From Janthinobacterium sp. CG3 (GTDB taxonomy: Bacteria; Pseudomonadota; Gammaproteobacteria; Burkholderiales; Burkholderiaceae_D): 64,000 bases of DNA. The translations under genes were made by a program, and so were the position numbers. The number at the start of each line of letters is the position of its first letter. Position 1 is the stretch's first letter. This document shows, piece by piece, positions 55,931 to 64,000 of the stretch. The notes beneath the pieces were generated by a model. The model had not been told where the DNA came from. It was given only the letters and a program-made list of their open reading frames with translations, and did not search any database. The stretch is taken from the NCBI RefSeq assembly GCF_000344615.1, contig NZ_KB467824.1, positions 356,445 through 420,444 of the forward strand, in the 5' to 3' direction.

Positions 55931-56460
55931 GCCGGGCAGGCTGCGTGCGGGTGGCGATTCTGGGCGCCGAGTCGTCCGGAAAATCGACCTTCGCCGCCGC
56001 GCTGGCGGCCCGCTACGACACCGTCTGGGTGCCGGAGTACCTGCGCGAGTTCGTCGAGACGCGCGCTCGCGTGCCGCTGGAGTCGGATCAATTTTTCATC
56101 GCCAGCACCCAGGTCGCGCGCGAGCTGGCGGCCGCGCCGCGCGCCGGCGCCTTGCTGTTTTGCGACACCACGCCGTTGATGACGGCGCTCTACAGCCGCT
56201 TCTATTTCGGCGGCGTCGACCCCGGCCTGGCCGCGTTGACGGCGGCGCGGCGCTACGACGTCACGCTGGTGACGGCGCCCGACAGCCCGTGGGTCGCCGA
56301 CGGCCTGCAGCGCGAGTCGGAGGGCGTGCGCCAGAGCGTACACCGGATGCTGCTCGACGAGCTGGCCGCGCGGGCGATACCCTACCTGCTGGTCGACGGC
56401 CCCCTGGCGCGGCGCCTGCTGCAAGCCGAGTCCGTACTCGGCGCGCCGGCGCCCGCTTGA
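55927..56460 (+). CDS. NadR-like AAA-type ribosylnicotinamide (or vitamin) kinase
   Basis: 177 residues from a GTG that overlaps the pnuC stop by 4 bases. Walker A: ILGAESSGKSTFAAAL; then VPEYLREFVE and LFCDTTPLMTALYS (Walker B-like Asp), and APDSPWVADGLQRE, the same P-W-V-A-D-G-L found in the kinase domain of NadR. It lacks NadR's HTH and adenylyltransferase domains. Expected to phosphorylate and trap the compound brought in by the PnuC partner. Confidence 0.85.
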   Translation: MSRAGCVRVAILGAESSGKSTFAAALAARYDTVWVPEYLREFVETRARVPLESDQFFIASTQVARELAAAPRAGALLFCDTTPLMTALYSRFYFGGVDPGLAALTAARRYDVTLVTAPDSPWVADGLQRESEGVRQSVHRMLLDELAARAIPYLLVDGPLARRLLQAESVLGAPAPA

Positions 56461-56607
56461 GCGGTGGCGCTTGTATGTGGGGAAAGGCGGGCGCGCGACG
56501 GTGCGGCGGGGCTGCGCCGGCCGGCGTGGCCGGCGGCGGCGCGGGCGCCGCACCGGGCGCCGCTTAGTTCAAGTGAGGCGTGGGGCGGCGTGCGACGCCG
56601 CGTCCGA

Positions 56608-57606
56608 TCAAGGAATCTGGCACACGCGGCTCGGATCGCGGATACTGCACTTCCACGACCAGCTGACGTTGGAACGCTCGCCCACTTGCACGGCGAACGA
56701 CACGGCCGGCGAGGATACCGCTAGGGTGATGATATCGCCGCTGAAGACGTCGGATTGCGGCTCGTTCATGCCGTAGACCGGGCGCACCGGAGCGCCGGCA
56801 CCCAAGTTAATCGAGATCTGGCTGTTGGCCAGCAGATAGCCCAGATTGTTTTGCACATATTGGCCGATCGGGAAGCTGCTGCCATCGGGTAATTGAACCA
56901 CTTTGTCGGCGGGGATCAGGCGATTCAGGCCGACCAGCCAGTTGGCGTCGCGCTGGAAGAACAGCACGTCCTTGATCTTCGCCAGGCCACCCTTGACGCC
57001 ATCCTGGACGGCGCTGGAGATTTTGCCTTCGGCGTTCTTGATCAGCAGGTTGCCCAGCACCGGCAGAATCCAGCTCAGGTTGGAGTCGCAATCGGTCGAG
57101 GAGCTGACGTTGGCGGTCATGCCGACCTGGTCGGCCGGCATGTTGCCGTCGGCGGTACCGTACTGGGCGTTGATGGCGATATTGCTCATCGTCGTCGTGT
57201 TGACGCAATCGTAGCTGAAGACGCCCCATTTCTTGCCCGAATAGCCGCTGCGGACCCGGTAGCTCAGTCCGGTCAACGCCAACGCGGCCACGCCGCTGCT
57301 TTGCGGGCGGATCGTGATGGCGGCGTTGCCGCTCAGGGTGCCGTCGAGGAAACGGGCGCCGTTGGCGGTGATTTGCTGCGACATCACGGCGTTCAGGCCG
57401 CTCTGCAGCGTGGCGGGCACGGCCTGCATTTCGCGGGCGACGCCGCCGAGTGGACCGTAGAGGCGTTTGTCTTCGGAATATGCCAGCGCGTTGCTGCCGT
57501 TGACGGTGAGGTTGGCCGTGTAGCTGGCGGACTCGATACGCGGGACCCAGTCGGCGTGGGCAGCCCCGGTGGCCAGGATCGAAGTGAGGAAAATAATTTT
57601 ACGCAT
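56608..57606 (-). CDS. Secreted protein, unknown
   Basis: 332 residues from ATG 57606, with AAGGGG 5 bases upstream. Signal peptide RKIIFLTSILATGAAHA, mature from ADWVPRIES. Body is beta-rich with Ser/Asn: NLTVNGSNALAYSEDKRLYGPLGGVAREMQ, RSGYSGKKWGVFSYDCVNTTTMSNIAINAQYG, LPVLGNLLIKNAEGKISSAVQDGVKGGLAKIKD; four or five cysteines, two near the end (KCSIRDPSRVCQIP) likely bridged. Its overall plan recalls DUF4403/BPI-like lipid-binding folds only vaguely. Family not assigned. The upstream gap 57607-57882 is AT-rich for this genome and should hold its promoter. Confidence 0.72.
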   Translation of the reverse strand: MRKIIFLTSILATGAAHADWVPRIESASYTANLTVNGSNALAYSEDKRLYGPLGGVAREMQAVPATLQSGLNAVMSQQITANGARFLDGTLSGNAAITIRPQSSGVAALALTGLSYRVRSGYSGKKWGVFSYDCVNTTTMSNIAINAQYGTADGNMPADQVGMTANVSSSTDCDSNLSWILPVLGNLLIKNAEGKISSAVQDGVKGGLAKIKDVLFFQRDANWLVGLNRLIPADKVVQLPDGSSFPIGQYVQNNLGYLLANSQISINLGAGAPVRPVYGMNEPQSDVFSGDIITLAVSSPAVSFAVQVGERSNVSWSWKCSIRDPSRVCQIP

Positions 57607-57817
57607 AAAACCCCTTAAATACGACAAAAAAAGCAGACGTGCACGCGACGACTGCATCGATTGGAAACGGCTACTCCCGGCTCCGTGCTGTTGACATTCA
57701 GACAGCGAATCAATGTTGTCACAGTTAAATTGTTGACGCAATATTAATTTGTATTTGATAACTCTAAATTACAACATTGCTTTGTTGTTGAGCCGCCCCT
57801 GAGGCGCCGCCGAAACG

Positions 57818-57846
57818 AAAAAAAACCAGCGGCGCGCCGCTGGTTT
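57818..57846 (-). terminator. Rho-independent terminator of the TonB receptor gene
   Basis: A 24-base perfect palindrome (57823-57846, arms AAACCAGCGGCG and CGCCGCTGGTTT) followed on the minus strand by eight T (57825-57818). It starts 37 bases after the receptor stop. The strongest terminator in the window. Confidence 0.9.
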
Positions 57847-57882
57847 GTCCTTGCATCAGCGGCGCCGCGGCGCCGCCACGCG

Positions 57883-60021
57883 TCAGAAGTCGAACTGCGC
57901 CGACACCTTGAGGGTGCGGGGGGCGCCCGGGAACAGGTAGCCGCCCGATTCCTGCGTCACGTCGCGCCAGTAGAACTTGTCGAGCGCGTTGTCGACGTTG
58001 GCGCGCAGGGTTGCCGCGGTGTTGCCGATCTTGGTGGCGTAGGCGGCGCCCAGGTTGAGCACGTGGTAGGCGGGCACGAACACGGTGTTTTCCTTGGTGA
58101 AGGCTTTTTTGCCGGCGTACAGCCAGGTGCCGTTCAGCTTCAGGCCGGCCACTTGCGGCACGGCGTAGTCGGCGTACACCGACGACTTGAACGCCGGCAC
58201 GTTGGTGACGCGCTTGCCGTTCATGGCGGCGATGCCGGTGCCCGACTGTTGCGTGTTCAACGCCGTTGCCGACACGCCCAAGCTCAGGTTCGGCGTCGCC
58301 TTGCCCTGCGCCGCCAGTTCCAGGCCGCGGTGTTGCGCCAAGCCGTTACGCACATACGTGCCCTTCGGATCGACAGTGGAGTCCGTATACTCCAGGCCCT
58401 TGCGGATCTGGAACAGCGCCGCCGACACCGTCAAGTCGCGCGTCAGGTCGGCTTTCACACCCACTTCGATCTGCTTCGATTTTGACGGCGCGAGGGCGGT
58501 GTCGTGGTTCGAGGTCTCGTGCGGCGCAACGCCGCCGTGTTCCATCCCCTGCGAGTAGGCGCCGTACACGGCGACGTTGTCGAGCGGGTTGTAGACCAGC
58601 GCCGCGTTCGGCAGCAGGAAGCTGTCGTCGGTCTTGACGTTGGTGTCGGACTTGGGCAGGTACTCGTCGCGCTTCACTTGCACGTAGCGCAGGCCGGCGT
58701 GCAACTTCCAGTTGCTGGCCAGCGCCAGGATGTCCTGGGCGAAGACGGCGCGCTCGTTCTCGGTGCGGCGGTCGCGCACCGGCCCGGAGCTCAGGCCGGT
58801 CGGCGCGACCAGCACCGGCCGGTAGATATTGCTGGTGCCGGCGTAGTCATAGGTGTACACGCCGGCGCGGTCGAGGCGGTGGAAGTACGAGGTGCCGGCC
58901 GTGAATTCATGGCGCAGCGCGCCGGTGCTGAACTTGCCCTGGACCAGCGCCTGGGTCGCCAGCGGCGACTTCGACTCGCCCAGGCTGCGGTAGTCGTAGA
59001 CGTCGTAGTCGCCGTTGCCGCAGAAATGCTCGACATACTCGGGACCCGAGCTGCAGCCGTACGGGAAGGCGGTGTAATCGTCGCGCTTGAAGGAGTGCCG
59101 GTTGGCCGACAGCGTGGCGTGCCATTCGGGGTTGAGCTGGTAATGGAAGCGCAGGCCGATGTTGCTGCTTTGGGTCTGCACCGGCATGCTCCAGCGCTGC
59201 AGGTTCAGCATCGCATCGGCGCCGACGCCGCCCGGCAGCGCGGTATCGCTGAGTAACTGGAAGCCGGGCGCCGAAACCTGCGACTTGTCCTGGTAGTCGG
59301 CGTCGATTTGCAGCAGCGCCTGCGGCGAAATCTGCCAGTCGAAGGCGCCGGAGACGAATTTGCGGTTGCCGTCGGCGCCCTTGATGTAGGAGCGCAGGCG
59401 CTCGGCGGCGGCGTTGATGCGGTAGCCGAAGCGGCGGTCCTCGAAGCGTCCGCCGAGGTCGGCGGCGCCGTACAGCGTGCCGCGCTCGCTGGCGCCGACG
59501 GTGACCGAGCGCAGCGGCGCGGCGGTCGGGCGCTTGACGACGAAGTCGATGATGCCGCCGGGCGCGGCGACGCCGGACTGGAAGCCGGCCAGGCCCTTCA
59601 GCACCTCGATGCGCTCCTTGTTCTCCAGCGGAATCTGGGTGTCGCCGGGGATCGCCAGGCCGTCCTTGCGGTAGCTCGAACTGTTGTCGAGCGCGAAGCC
59701 GCGGATCGAGAACTGCTCGGCGTAACCGACGGCGTTGTAGGAATCGTTGACGCTGGCGTCGAACTTCATCGCGTCGCTGGTCGAGCGGATTTGCAAGTCC
59801 TGCATCTGGGCGCGCGAGACCACGCTGACCGAGGCGGGTGTCTGCAGCAGCGGCGCGTCGGAAAAGCCGGCCACCGAGGCGCGGCCGGCGGCGCCGGCGC
59901 GGTTGCCGGTGACGACCACTTCCGGCATCTCCTGCTGGGCCGACTGGGCCGAGGCGGGCGCGGCGAAAGCTTGCAGGATCGCCAGCGCGATAAGGGAAAT
60001 CGATAAATTCGGTGTAGACAT
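57883..60021 (-). CDS. TonB-dependent outer-membrane receptor under TPP control (probable thiamine receptor)
   Basis: 712 residues from ATG 60021; a longer frame to 60090 would enter the riboswitch-to-start leader. Signal peptide (SISLIALAILQAFAAPASA). Plug: PEVVVTGNR (TonB box region), TPASVSVVSRAQMQDLQ, AVGYAEQFSIRGFAL, RIEVLKGLAGFQSGVAAPGGIIDFVVKRP. The 22-strand barrel ends in LKVSAQFDF with the terminal Phe. By sequence it is of the siderophore-receptor class, but a TPP riboswitch sits in its leader, which points to thiamine or a thiamine precursor as cargo. The last strand is followed by a strong terminator, so it is monocistronic. Confidence 0.92.
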   Translation of the reverse strand: MSTPNLSISLIALAILQAFAAPASAQSAQQEMPEVVVTGNRAGAAGRASVAGFSDAPLLQTPASVSVVSRAQMQDLQIRSTSDAMKFDASVNDSYNAVGYAEQFSIRGFALDNSSSYRKDGLAIPGDTQIPLENKERIEVLKGLAGFQSGVAAPGGIIDFVVKRPTAAPLRSVTVGASERGTLYGAADLGGRFEDRRFGYRINAAAERLRSYIKGADGNRKFVSGAFDWQISPQALLQIDADYQDKSQVSAPGFQLLSDTALPGGVGADAMLNLQRWSMPVQTQSSNIGLRFHYQLNPEWHATLSANRHSFKRDDYTAFPYGCSSGPEYVEHFCGNGDYDVYDYRSLGESKSPLATQALVQGKFSTGALRHEFTAGTSYFHRLDRAGVYTYDYAGTSNIYRPVLVAPTGLSSGPVRDRRTENERAVFAQDILALASNWKLHAGLRYVQVKRDEYLPKSDTNVKTDDSFLLPNAALVYNPLDNVAVYGAYSQGMEHGGVAPHETSNHDTALAPSKSKQIEVGVKADLTRDLTVSAALFQIRKGLEYTDSTVDPKGTYVRNGLAQHRGLELAAQGKATPNLSLGVSATALNTQQSGTGIAAMNGKRVTNVPAFKSSVYADYAVPQVAGLKLNGTWLYAGKKAFTKENTVFVPAYHVLNLGAAYATKIGNTAATLRANVDNALDKFYWRDVTQESGGYLFPGAPRTLKVSAQFDF

Positions 60022-60107
60022 AATATGCTCGTGGTTCAGGTCGGCGCTGCCGACAAGCTGCTTGTTCGGCCGGGGCCAGCGCAGGAGCAATCAAAGGAGG
60101 GGACTTT

Positions 60108-60192
60108 GCGCTTTCCTTCGCTGGCATTATCCAGATCAGGTACGGAGGGTATCTCTCACCCGGAAACAGCGTTCCCAGGACCCCTAGCGAAG
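60108..60192 (-). promoter_or_regulatory. TPP riboswitch (THI element)
   Basis: On the minus strand the conserved core is complete: AGGGGTCC at the 5' end, GGGTGAGAGATACCC (canonical CTGAGA...ACCC arm), then ACCTGATCTGGATAATGCC and AGCGAAGGAA. These are the pyrimidine- and pyrophosphate-sensing loops. About 85 bases separate it from the TonB receptor ATG; no terminator hairpin with T-run is clear there, so translational control is more likely. Binding of TPP should shut off the receptor. Confidence 0.95.
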
Positions 60193-60316
60193 CCGAAGCT
60201 TATCACGAACGGCCCGCCGCCGCGCCCGCCGTGGGCCGAATTACAACATGTGTGCCGCTTGAGGTTTACGCGCCGGCGGTGGAGAATGCGCCTCATGCCA
60301 ACTGAGGGAGTGCTGT

Positions 60317-60616
60317 ATGTCACAAGAGGAATTGCAGGAAGCGGGCGCCGCCTTGCCGGCGCCGACGCTGGATATGCACCGCGCCATCGCCACGCTGGCC
60401 GAGGAGCTGGCCGCGCTGGATTTGTGCAACCAGCGCTTCGAGGCGTGTACCGATCCGGAGCTGCGCCGCGTGCTGGCGCAACGCGGCGACGTCTGCCGCA
60501 GGCAGGCCGCGATGCTGTTGGAATGGATGCGCCGGCGCGACAACCGGCTCGACAAGGAGCTCAAGGATGCGCTGTTCAAGGCCGGTCCGATCGTCGCCCA
60601 GTTCCAATACGAGTAG
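60317..60616 (+). CDS. Encapsulated-ferritin-like (EncFtn fold) protein lacking ferroxidase ligands
   Basis: 99 residues, AGGGAG 7 bases before ATG. The pattern MHRAIATLAEELAALD, NQRFEACTDPELRRVLAQ and AAMLLEWMRRRDNRLDKELKDALF aligns closely with encapsulated ferritins (HRAIVS-EEL-AVDWYDQR-TDPEL-ILAHNRDEEKEHAAMTLEWLRR from memory). Glu 29 and Glu 30 are kept, but the metal residues of the second helix, E-x-x-H in the family, are Cys 60 and Gln 63; the W-Y pair is Leu-Cys (36-37), and the entry-site Glu is Ala 32. It therefore should not oxidise iron. No encapsulin gene is in the window. Confidence 0.75.
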   Translation: MSQEELQEAGAALPAPTLDMHRAIATLAEELAALDLCNQRFEACTDPELRRVLAQRGDVCRRQAAMLLEWMRRRDNRLDKELKDALFKAGPIVAQFQYE

Positions 60617-60685
60617 TGCGCTGCGACGCGATTTTCAATCCTGGCGTATTGTTCCGCCTAGTTGTCGAATAAGAGAGGGGTTGGA

Positions 60686-61150
60686 ATGAAGTTGTTGCCG
60701 TACCGAGAGGGCACCTGGTTTGCCGTACCGTTGAAGGGTGGCGGCTACGCCGTCGGCGTGGTGGCCCGCATGGCGCCGTCGGGGCGCATTATCCTGGCGT
60801 ATTTGTTTGGGCCGAAACGCGACGCGCTGCCGGCCCTGGCCGAGCTGGAGCGCTTGCAGCCGCACCAGGCCATCCGGCGCCTGCGCACCGGCGACCTGGG
60901 CCTGGTCAACGAGCGCTGGCCGGTGATCGGCGTGTCCGACGAGTGGGAGCGCGAGGCCTGGCCGATTCCATCGTTCATCCGCCGCGCCGACATGCTCAAG
61001 CGGGCCTGGCGCGCCACCTATTCCGACGCCGACCCCGGCAAGTTGGAACGGGAGGAGTCGGTGCCCTACGATACGCCCGGCCTGGAAAGCGATTCGCTGT
61101 ACGGCTATGGCGCCACCGAGATGTTGATGAGCAAAATGCTGACCGAGTAG
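60686..61150 (+). CDS. Imm26-family immunity-like protein
   Basis: 154 residues, AGAGAGGGG before the ATG. Family signature: LLPYREGTWFAVPLKGGGYAVGVVARMAPSGRIILAYLFGPKR, then LGLVNERWPVIGVSDEWEREAWPIPSFIRRADMLKRAWRATYSDADP. Imm26 proteins protect against polymorphic or contact-dependent toxins, but many occur without a toxin partner, as here. It follows the EncFtn-like gene by 69 bases; co-transcription is possible. Confidence 0.8.
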   Translation: MKLLPYREGTWFAVPLKGGGYAVGVVARMAPSGRIILAYLFGPKRDALPALAELERLQPHQAIRRLRTGDLGLVNERWPVIGVSDEWEREAWPIPSFIRRADMLKRAWRATYSDADPGKLEREESVPYDTPGLESDSLYGYGATEMLMSKMLTE

Positions 61151-61215
61151 CCGGGCCGCCATCGGCGCGCCGGCGCGGCCCGTTCACGGGGCTCCGGCCC
61201 GGGGCCAGGCTTCGC

Positions 61216-62571
61216 TCAGGCCGCCAGCATGGTGATCTGGATGCGCAGGCCGCCGCCGGCGCGGTTGCTCAGATGGAGTTCGGCGCCGTGGCGCAGCAGC
61301 ACGCGCTCGACGATGGCCAGGCCAAGCCCGGCGCCGTTGGCTTGGCCGCGCGCGGTGTCCATCCGCGTGAACGGTTTCAGCAATTGTTCGATCTGGCTGT
61401 CGGGCACGCCCTGGCCGTGGTCCTGCACGTCGATGACGACGCGGCGCGCCCCGTGCACGCTCTTCAGGTGGCAGCCGATGTCGACCTCGATGCGCTCGCC
61501 GTCGGCGCTGCGGCCGTAGCGCCGGGCGTTCTCGATCAGGTTGTTGATCACGCGTCTCAAGTCGGTGGCGTTGCCCATCACGTGGGCGTCCGGCGCGATC
61601 GCCGTCGTCACCGCCATGTCGGGTATGCGCATCGCCTCGCGCGCGCTGTCGGCCAGCAGCGCGCTGACGTCGACGCTGGTGAAGCTGGCCGTCTCGGTCG
61701 GCTTGGCGTAGTCGAGGAACTGGCCGATGATCGCGTCCATCTGCGCGATGTCGGACTGGATACCCTCGCGCGCCTCGTCCGACAGGCGCGCCATCTCGAC
61801 TTCGAGCTGCATGCGCGCCAGCGGCGTGCGCAGGTCGTGCGAGATGCCGGCCAGGATCACCGCGCGGTCCGATTCGACCTGGCGCAGGTCGTCGACCATC
61901 TGGTTGAAGCTGCGGTTGGCCTCGATAATTTCAATCGGCCCGCTCTCGGGCAGCGGCTCGGGCGCCTTGCCGGCGGCGATCGCCCGCGCCGCCACCGTCA
62001 GGCGCGCCAGCGGCAGGTTGATGCGGTTCGAGATGACGGCCGCGCCCAGCAGCGACAGCAGCGACACCAGGCTGGCCCAGCCCAGCCACTGCACCCCGGT
62101 CAAGCCGCGGATGCGCTCGCGTTCGAGCATCAGCCAGTATTCGTCGTCGTCGATCTTGAAGCTGACCCAGAAGCCGGGGACGCTGTTGACGCGCGCCGAG
62201 AAGCGCGTATCGTTGCCCAGCTTGTCCTTGACCATCGCGACGATTTCGGGCATCAGCCAGTTGTCCGGCGGCGGCTCGACCTTGTCGTCGGGTTCCAGCG
62301 GCAGCACGCGGATGCCCTCGTTGCTGACCAGTTCGAACAGCAATTCCTTGCGCAACTCCGGCGCCGAGTGGGTCAGCGCGGCGTGCGTGATGGTGACGAC
62401 GGAAATGACCTGGGCCGCAATCTGCTGCGCCTGCGGCTCGCGCTGGACCACGCTGATCATGGCGATCCAGGCGGCCATGCTGAGCGTGGTGAGCACGCTG
62501 AGCAGGAAAAAGGTGCGCCAAAACAGGCCGCTTTTCAGGCGCGCCAGACTAATGACGGGAAGGTGCTTCAT
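61216..62571 (-). CDS. Sensor histidine kinase, EnvZ/RisS-like
   Basis: 451 residues. TM 1 (about 16-38), periplasmic domain (40-158; RKELLFELVSNEGIRVLPLEPDDKVEPPPDNW), TM 2 (about 160-182), HAMP (183-235), HisKA with His in AGISHDLRTPLARMQLEVEM, HATPase (NNLIENARRYG, DHGQGVPDSQ, GAGLGLAIVERVLLRHG). The partner OmpR-type gene lies 12 bases upstream in the operon. In related bacteria this pair (RisAS) responds to osmolarity, acid or the intracellular state. Confidence 0.93.
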   Translation of the reverse strand: MKHLPVISLARLKSGLFWRTFFLLSVLTTLSMAAWIAMISVVQREPQAQQIAAQVISVVTITHAALTHSAPELRKELLFELVSNEGIRVLPLEPDDKVEPPPDNWLMPEIVAMVKDKLGNDTRFSARVNSVPGFWVSFKIDDDEYWLMLERERIRGLTGVQWLGWASLVSLLSLLGAAVISNRINLPLARLTVAARAIAAGKAPEPLPESGPIEIIEANRSFNQMVDDLRQVESDRAVILAGISHDLRTPLARMQLEVEMARLSDEAREGIQSDIAQMDAIIGQFLDYAKPTETASFTSVDVSALLADSAREAMRIPDMAVTTAIAPDAHVMGNATDLRRVINNLIENARRYGRSADGERIEVDIGCHLKSVHGARRVVIDVQDHGQGVPDSQIEQLLKPFTRMDTARGQANGAGLGLAIVERVLLRHGAELHLSNRAGGGLRIQITMLAA

Positions 62572-62583
62572 GCGCGCCGCCGG

Positions 62584-63360
62584 TCAGCGCGGCTGCCCCT
62601 CCGGGATGAAGACGTAGCCGAGGCCCCAGACGGTCTGGATGTACAGCGGGCTGGACGGGTCCGGCTCGATCAGCTTGCGCAGCCGCGAAATCTGCACGTC
62701 CAGGCTGCGGTCGAACACCTCGTACTCGCGCCCGCGCGCCAGTTCCATCAGCTTCTCGCGCGACAGCGGCTGGCGCGCGTGGCGCGCGAACACCTTCAGC
62801 ACCGAGAATTCGCCGGTGGTCAGCGGCACCGTCTCGCCGCTCTTCTTCAGCGTGCGGGTGCCCAGGTCGAGGATGAAATTGCCGAACTCGAAGGTCTGCG
62901 GCGTCTCCGACGGCGCGCCGGGGATTTCGTCGGGACCCTTGCGGCGCAGCACGGCGCCGATGCGCGCCACCAGCTCGCGCGGGTTGAATGGTTTGGGCAG
63001 GTAGTCGTCGGCGCCCATTTCCAGGCCGACGATGCGGTCGACGTCCTCGCCCTTGGCGGTGAGCATGATGATCGGGGTCTGGTCGCCGGCGCCGCGCAGG
63101 CGGCGGCAGATCGACAGGCCGTCCTCGCCCGGCAGCATCAGGTCGAGCACCAGCAGGTCGTAGCGCTCGCGCAGCCACAGCTTGTTCATCGCCGTCGCGC
63201 TTTCCGCGGTGAAGACGTTGAAACCCTGTTCGGTCAGATAGCGGCGCAGCAGATCGCGCAAACGCACGTCGTCGTCAACCACCATAATCTTGGCCTGGTG
63301 GCCATTGCTGGTCTGCGTCGTTGTCAAGTTGGCGGAATTGGTCGTCGAAGTTGTGGTCAT
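62584..63360 (-). CDS. ompR: OmpR-type response regulator
   Basis: 258 residues, with a Thr/Asn/Ser-rich leader of about 22 residues. Receiver: KIMVVDDDVRLRDLLRRYLTEQGF, phosphoacceptor Asp in DLLVLDLMLPGEDGLSICRRL, Thr in IIMLTAKGE, Lys in DDYLPKPFNPRELVARI. Winged helix: FSVLKVFARHARQPLSREKLMELARGREYEVFDRSLDVQISRLRKLIEPDPSSPLYIQTVWGLGYVFIP. Very close to OmpR/RisA. It regulates porin or virulence genes in relatives. Confidence 0.95.
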   Translation of the reverse strand: MTTTSTTNSANLTTTQTSNGHQAKIMVVDDDVRLRDLLRRYLTEQGFNVFTAESATAMNKLWLRERYDLLVLDLMLPGEDGLSICRRLRGAGDQTPIIMLTAKGEDVDRIVGLEMGADDYLPKPFNPRELVARIGAVLRRKGPDEIPGAPSETPQTFEFGNFILDLGTRTLKKSGETVPLTTGEFSVLKVFARHARQPLSREKLMELARGREYEVFDRSLDVQISRLRKLIEPDPSSPLYIQTVWGLGYVFIPEGQPR

Positions 63361-63556
63361 TTGGTTGTCGTGTTGTCAGATCTAAGTTGCTATGGTAACG
63401 TCTCGGCGCTCGTCGGAGAACGCGCGCGGCGACCCATTACAATGTGTTACAAACTTTACCCATTTGCTCTTACTGCCCCGTGTAAAGCATCATACACTGG
63501 GGCATCAGTGGAATTAAAGCTTATATCTTTACCCGGCATCGCGGAAGAGGAACACA

Positions 63557-63907
63557 ATGAAAATCGAACCCAAAAACAGTCACGCCGCCGCCCGCGCGCT
63601 CTTTTGCGTTCACTCCTCCGTTGCCGCCGTGTTGGTTGCCGCGTCGCTGTTGGGCGGCGGTCTGGCCGGCGCGGCCGGCGATGCTCCCGTCCCGCAGCGC
63701 CGCGACGAAGTCCAGCGCAGTAACAACGACAGCCGCGAGCGCGGCGAGCAGCGCGACGGCCGCGCCGACGAGCAGCGCCGCGCGATGCAGGAACGGGCCG
63801 ACGCTTCGCGTCGCAATGGCCGCCTGACGCCGGACGAGCGGCGCGACCTGCGCCGCCAGATCAACGAAGCCGGCCAGGACATCTACTCGACGCCGCCGCG
63901 CCGCTAG
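63557..63907 (+). CDS. Small secreted charged protein, unknown
   Basis: 116 residues. Signal peptide with a long n-region (MKIEPKNSHAAARALFCVHSSVAAVLVAASLLGGGLAGAAG), then a mature part dominated by Arg, Glu, Asp and Gln (QRRDEVQRSNNDSRERGEQ; RLTPDERRDLRRQINEAGQDIY), likely helical or disordered. Divergent from ompR across 196 bases, which hold AGAGG before the ATG and AT-rich DNA around 63420-63520 where both promoters should lie. The small Arg-rich periplasmic type resembles stress-linked proteins but no family is claimed. Confidence 0.65.
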   Translation: MKIEPKNSHAAARALFCVHSSVAAVLVAASLLGGGLAGAAGDAPVPQRRDEVQRSNNDSRERGEQRDGRADEQRRAMQERADASRRNGRLTPDERRDLRRQINEAGQDIYSTPPRR

Positions 63908-64000
63908 CTTGGCCGCGGCGGAACGGGCGGGATGCGAGCCAACGTTGCCGGCTCGCGCCCTGGCGGGTCCACCCGAGCTACGAAAATCGCGCCCACTTGG

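Noticed and set aside
60943-63723. 926-codon plus-strand frame
   Set aside because: Antisense to the OmpR/EnvZ-type pair and lacking any domain.

Overview
The window is 64 kb of GC-rich, densely coding bacterial chromosome. The end of a nuo operon followed by a DUF2818 gene, ispD-ispF, a RisA/RisS-like OmpR pair, many hybrid histidine kinases and REP-like extragenic palindromes point to a betaproteobacterium, most likely Oxalobacteraceae (Massilia/Duganella/Janthinobacterium group). This placement is inferred from gene content and family resemblance; no database search was possible. No rRNA, tRNA or CRISPR array was seen.

Layout. 1-5449: housekeeping (nuoM partial, nuoN, DUF2818, Nudix hydrolase, a secreted HExxH protein, ispD, ispF). 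5.5-6.9 kb: a RES-type toxin-antitoxin pair behind its own promoter. 7-14.4 kb: small accessory genes (S41 protease, thioesterase/MarR divergent pair, lipoprotein with 17-residue repeats, DUF3224, MFS pump/TetR divergent pair with a palindromic operator, MmcQ/YjbR, VOC). 14.5-20 kb: FHA membrane protein overlapping a secreted trypsin-like protease, ribA, pirin/LysR divergent pair, a cysteine-free glutaredoxin-like protein. 20.2-28.4 kb: a tightly overlapped run of methyltransferase, sulfotransferase-like, ureohydrolase-like, NMT1-type binding protein and hybrid kinase, with a second hybrid kinase just upstream. This is the best candidate here for an undescribed system. 28.5-34.7 kb: a second binding-protein/two-kinase signalling operon plus small secreted proteins. 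35-39 kb: Na+/solute symporter, sppA, GNAT. 39-41 kb: REP-like palindromes and an IS110-family insertion sequence. 41-45.8 kb: a CheB-CheR-PAS fusion split by a nine-C tract, overlapping a PAS/HisKA_3 kinase. 45.9-55 kb: an S46 peptidase, then a LysR-controlled set (DUF1445 D-glutamate-cyclase-like protein, MFS carrier, 5-oxoprolinase) that reads as D-glutamate/5-oxoproline use. 55-60.2 kb: PnuC-type transporter with a NadR-like kinase, an unknown secreted protein, and a TonB receptor under a TPP riboswitch. 60.3-64 kb: an encapsulated-ferritin-like protein that lacks its ferroxidase ligands, an Imm26-like protein, an OmpR/EnvZ-type pair and a small secreted protein.

Signalling dominates the accessory part: seven histidine kinases (four of them containing receiver domains), a CheB-CheR fusion and two orphan solute-binding proteins next to kinases rather than to ABC permeases. 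Vitamin handling (ribA, thiamine or nicotinamide riboside uptake) and amino-acid scavenging form the metabolic themes.
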